A DNA stretch of 64,000 nucleotides from Glycine soja (lineage: Eukaryota; Streptophyta; Magnoliopsida; Fabales; Fabaceae). The stretch is taken from NCBI RefSeq assembly GCF_004193775.1, contig NC_041004.1:35736411-35800410 (forward strand), given 5' to 3'. Position numbers and translations under genes: made by a program. The notes below the pieces were generated by a model. The model was not told the DNA's origin. It did not search any database and saw only the letters and a program-made list of their open reading frames with translations. Of this stretch, positions 60,994 to 64,000 are shown one piece after another (position 1 is the first letter of the stretch; the number at the start of each line of letters is the position of its first letter).

Positions 60994-61797
60994 GGGTAAA
61001 AAGTCATTTTCATCCATAAATATATAGAGCGCTAACGAATTCCTCTTCAAAATATGAATTCAAATTTTAGTCCTCGAAAGTGGAAAAAAGTGCGACAAAT
61101 TCATCTATCCATTAACTTTTGAACGTTACCGTTAATGAAAGAGCTTACGTGACACATTCAGGGACGAATTTGTCAGCGTTCTACACATTCAGGGATAAAA
61201 ATAATTATTTATCCAAAATATAATTTAATCTTCATCTTCTTCCCTTTTTTAATCGTTGCAAGCATAACATTACAATAAACACTTAAAAAATAGGAAAACA
61301 AGCATAAGTTAGAACAAACATAATAATAAGCATAATATTGATTAATAAACATAATTTGTCTATTGCTCTGAGATTTTTAATGTGATAACATTAAGTAATG
61401 ATAAAATCAAGTTGGGTCTCATTTTTTTCTAAGGATTAATTTAATGGTTGTGCATTTTTGTTTGAGTATCATATTTTGAGTAAGGTACGGTCACATTAGA
61501 AGTTTCAGATCAATAAACAAATTATGCTTATTATTATGTTTTTTTTCCTTTTTTTAAAATGCTTATTGTAATATTATGTTTACAATGATGGAAAAAGGGG
61601 AAGAAGATGAAAATTAAATTAGTCATCACTAGATATGTCACGTAAGCTCTTTCATTAACGGTAATGGACAGAAGTTAACGAATAAATATATTTGTCGCAC
61701 TTTCTTCACTTTGGGAGACTAAAATTTGAATTTTTATTTTTTGGAAACATATTTATCAACGCTCTACACATTTAAGGATGAAAATAATTATTTATCC
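60994..61797. mobile_element. Fold-back MULE-type element, 804 bp
   Basis: The two halves are inverted copies. The left begins GGGTAAAAAGTCATTTTCAT and the complement of the right begins GGATAAATAATTATTTTCAT. Both arms share GCGACAAAT, CGTTAATGAAAGAGCTTACG, the CATCTTCTTCCC block and GTAATGTTATG-like sequence, so the arms reach about 350 bp. The perfect 9-bp duplication TAAAATGTA flanks it (60985-60993 and 61798-61806). No gene. A transcript across it could fold into a long hairpin. Confidence 0.85.
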
Positions 61798-62073
61798 TAA
61801 AATGTAAGAATAAATCGGACAATAAATCAAATTACAAAAAAATTAATTGGGCAAGAATGAAATTTGCGGGATGTGTGTTTGGATTTTTACTCATGAAAAG
61901 GTATTCATGTCCCATGGGAATAATTTTTCTCTGTCTCCTCTTAGGACTAAATATTGGTAGAATGTGAGATTATATTTTATCTAGGAATAAAATATACCCA
62001 TGATTAATTTTTTTATGACCTCATAACAAACGTGAGATAATTTTTTTGGATCATGTATTTCCGAAAAGGCTAA

Positions 62074-62842
62074 AATATATTTTTCGTCCCTATAAATATT
62101 GAAAAGTTTGCAATCTGTCCTTGCAACAAATTTGGTATGTTTTTAGTCCTCATAAAATTGAAATATGTTATTTTTTGGCTCAAAGCTAGACTTGGATGAA
62201 TCTAAACCTAAGTGTTTGATCCGTGTCCATTAGAAATTGGACAGGTAGAGCTATGTCACCAATCTACACTCAAACATCACCCCTCATCATTTGTGACCAA
62301 CCACTGCAACTCTAACCACCGTGAGACCAACCACCACCCTACTCATCTCCTTTACGTCGCGCCACTACCTGCACCACCTCCTCCACCACGCATGACTACC
62401 CGCACGAGTCATCCTTTATGTCGTCAACCCCGATGCCTGGTGACATCGGGGTTGGTGGCACAGAGGGTGGCTCGTGTGCGCTGTGATGGTGTTGGCTGGT
62501 GTAGGTAGTGATGTGCAATGAAGGAGGTGGTGCACGTGGTGGCGTGATGTGTGATGGCTGTTATGGGTTTGGGAGAAAGGGGTATTTTACAACAAAAAAA
62601 AAATCCTACAATTTTATTTCTTTTTACTATAATTTTTGGCGATTTTTAACCATTGGAAATTGCATTTTATAATTTAAGTTTTAAAAAATATCACATAGGT
62701 TTAGATTTGTTCAAATCTAGCCTCAAGTAAAAAAAAAAAAAACATTTTAATTTTATGAAGACGAAAAACATATAAAATTTTTTGGAGGGACGAATTCTAA
62801 ACTTTTCAATATTTATAAGGACGAAAAACATATTTTAGAAAA
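62074..62842. mobile_element. Fold-back element with GC-rich centre
   Basis: Terminal arms: left GGCTAAAATATATTTTTCGT and complement of right TTCTAAAATATGTTTTTCGT, both continuing CC(C/T)TATAAATATTGAAAAGTT. The centre is GC-rich and itself inverted, with an exact 11-bp pair CAACCCCGATG / CATCGGGGTTG at 62425-62435 and 62444-62454 near the midpoint. No matching target duplication was found. The 98-codon frame at 62212-62508 is His/Pro-rich and tracks the repeat, so it is not called as a gene. Confidence 0.65.
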
Positions 62843-62849
62843 CTTAATA

Positions 62850-63870
62850 ATTGCTGACTATTCCTAATAATTGTTTATGTAAAAACTATAAAAAAAACTC
62901 CTTACTTAATAAATATTTGAATTGAATACTTTTTTATGTAAAAACTTGAATACTTAATCTTTGAATTACCACTTAAAAATAAAAATTAAACTCTCATAAA
63001 TACCCATAAGAAATATTGACTACCCATAATAATTAATTTTCTATTATAAATGAAATATTTGAATGTAAGTATATATCCTCTTAAATATATCACTTTAAAA
63101 CAAACCATCGTAGACATCCGTGATAAATATTGACTATTCTTAATAATTTTTTTTATTTTCCATGCATATTTATTACGGGTAATATAAACGAAATATTTAA
63201 ATTTAATTCTTTAATATTTAAACATAAAGAGTTTTTTTAGTATTAACCAAAAAAATTTAGCTCATTTGATTTAATACATACATAAATTATTGTAAATCTT
63301 TTGTTAATAAAATTTTGAATTTTATTTTAAATTCTTAATATTTCTTTAATTTTTATCCCTAATAATTTTTTTTTTACTTTTGCCCCTAAATTTTTTAGAT
63401 AGTATTTTGAAACCATAAAATAAAATTACTTAAATAACACTTTAGAAATTAAAAATAAAATACAAAATTCATAGAGAACAAAAAATAAAATTCAAAAATT
63501 TATTAAGATAGAAAATATATTTAAGTGAAAATAAAAAACCAAAGTGAGAATTACACTAAACATAAAAAGACGTGTTTGCCCTTTTTATAAAGAAAACATT
63601 ACACACACATACTCAATAATCTATAGATACCAATTGACTTAAGACGACCTCCTTAGACTTCTTTTTTCTTGTGATGACAATTCACAAAACACCAAAGTTA
63701 ATCAAACAACGTTCTACGATGGTTGTGGGATGCCGACACCATTAACAAACGGGAAGTGCGGTTTAGGACCTCCATGATCAACAAGAACATGCTAGAGCTA
63801 CTCAGCTAGTTACTATTTTTTTTATCTGTAAGAATTGAAGACAAATTATCTCTTACATGCTCAATAGACT
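62850..63870. other. AT-rich upstream DNA
   Basis: No gene supported. A less AT-rich stretch at about 63700-63830 has short open frames on both strands with no recognised family. Confidence 0.45.
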
Positions 63871-63881
63871 AAGCTAGCTAG

Positions 63882-63888
63882 TATAAGA
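63882..63888 (+). promoter_or_regulatory. TATA-like box of right-edge gene
   Basis: TATAAGA lies 60 bp before the ATG at 63948 and is followed by a C/T-rich leader (CCCTCCCTGCCCTACTCC), as in many plant genes. Confidence 0.5.
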
Positions 63889-63947
63889 AAAGGCCCTCCC
63901 TGCCCTACTCCTTTTTCACTACACTTTCTCACCCACTACACTACACT

Positions 63948-64000
63948 ATGTTTCCCCAGCCATGGATCTTCTTGATAGCCACCATCATTGCAATTTCACT
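63948..64000 (+). CDS. Start of a gene with hydrophobic N-terminus, cut by window end
   Basis: ATG 63948 opens MFPQPWIFLIATIIAISL before the window ends. The stretch is hydrophobic like a signal peptide or membrane anchor, so a secreted or membrane-anchored product is likely. A second ATG at 63962 in another frame gives a polar peptide and is less likely. Too little is visible to name the family. Confidence 0.5.
   Translation, partial: MFPQPWIFLIATIIAIS

Noticed and set aside
62212..62508. 98-codon His/Pro/Arg-rich frame
   Set aside because: It lies across the inverted GC-rich centre of a fold-back element and has no domain pattern.
63700..63830. Short open frames on both strands near the right edge
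   Set aside because: All three plausible readings are under 35 codons, conflict with each other and match no family I know.

Overview
The window is nuclear DNA of a legume, most likely soybean or a close Glycine relative. It is AT-rich and intron-containing, has long (AT)n tracts, and is dominated by transposable elements. The legume call rests on transposon protein families remembered as abundant in soybean (OTU-bearing MULE transposase, PMD protein, CACTA protein with a ULP1-like tail). No search was run.

Layout. 0-5.3 kb: a partial, mostly readable POD1/TAPT1-like gene on the minus strand, a decayed CACTA transposon gene, and a 0.96-kb MULE-type element. 5.7-10.7 kb: a mariner-type MITE, a 3.8-kb non-autonomous MULE carrying a broken B3-like gene, and a 0.64-kb MULE-type element. 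12.0-16.2 kb: the main cellular gene, a HIRAN-SNF2-RING-helicase protein (RAD5/HLTF type), three exons, minus strand. 17.6-28.5 kb: a 10.9-kb Mutator-like element with terminal inverted repeats and a perfect 9-bp target duplication. 28.5-46 kb: gene-poor, with microsatellites, a SINE-like relic, a TIR element that captured an LRR gene fragment, and LTR-like sequence. 46.8-47.7 kb: an intact two-exon RADIALIS-like SANT/MYB gene. 51.3-54.6 kb: a non-autonomous CACTA element. 54.8-64 kb: LTR-like sequence, a broken RING-H2 gene, two fold-back elements, and at the right edge the start of a gene with a hydrophobic N-terminus.

The most interesting object is the 10.9-kb MULE. From its left end it encodes a transposase with an intact predicted frame (879 residues over five exons) with D-D-E residues, a SWIM-like cluster and a C-terminal OTU cysteine-protease domain, followed by a single-exon protein with two PB1-like domains. 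From its right end, convergently, it encodes a four-exon plant mobile domain (PMD) protein that is open except for one TAA. Both ends carry arrays of the palindrome TTCCGGAA, and four 191-bp tandem repeats lie between the convergent genes. The 3.8-kb MULE at 6.2-10.0 kb has closely similar termini but a different palindromic array, so the two look like autonomous and non-autonomous members of one superfamily branch.

Exon boundaries were set by eye from GT/AG sites, reading phase and remembered family sequence. No alignments or expression data were available.
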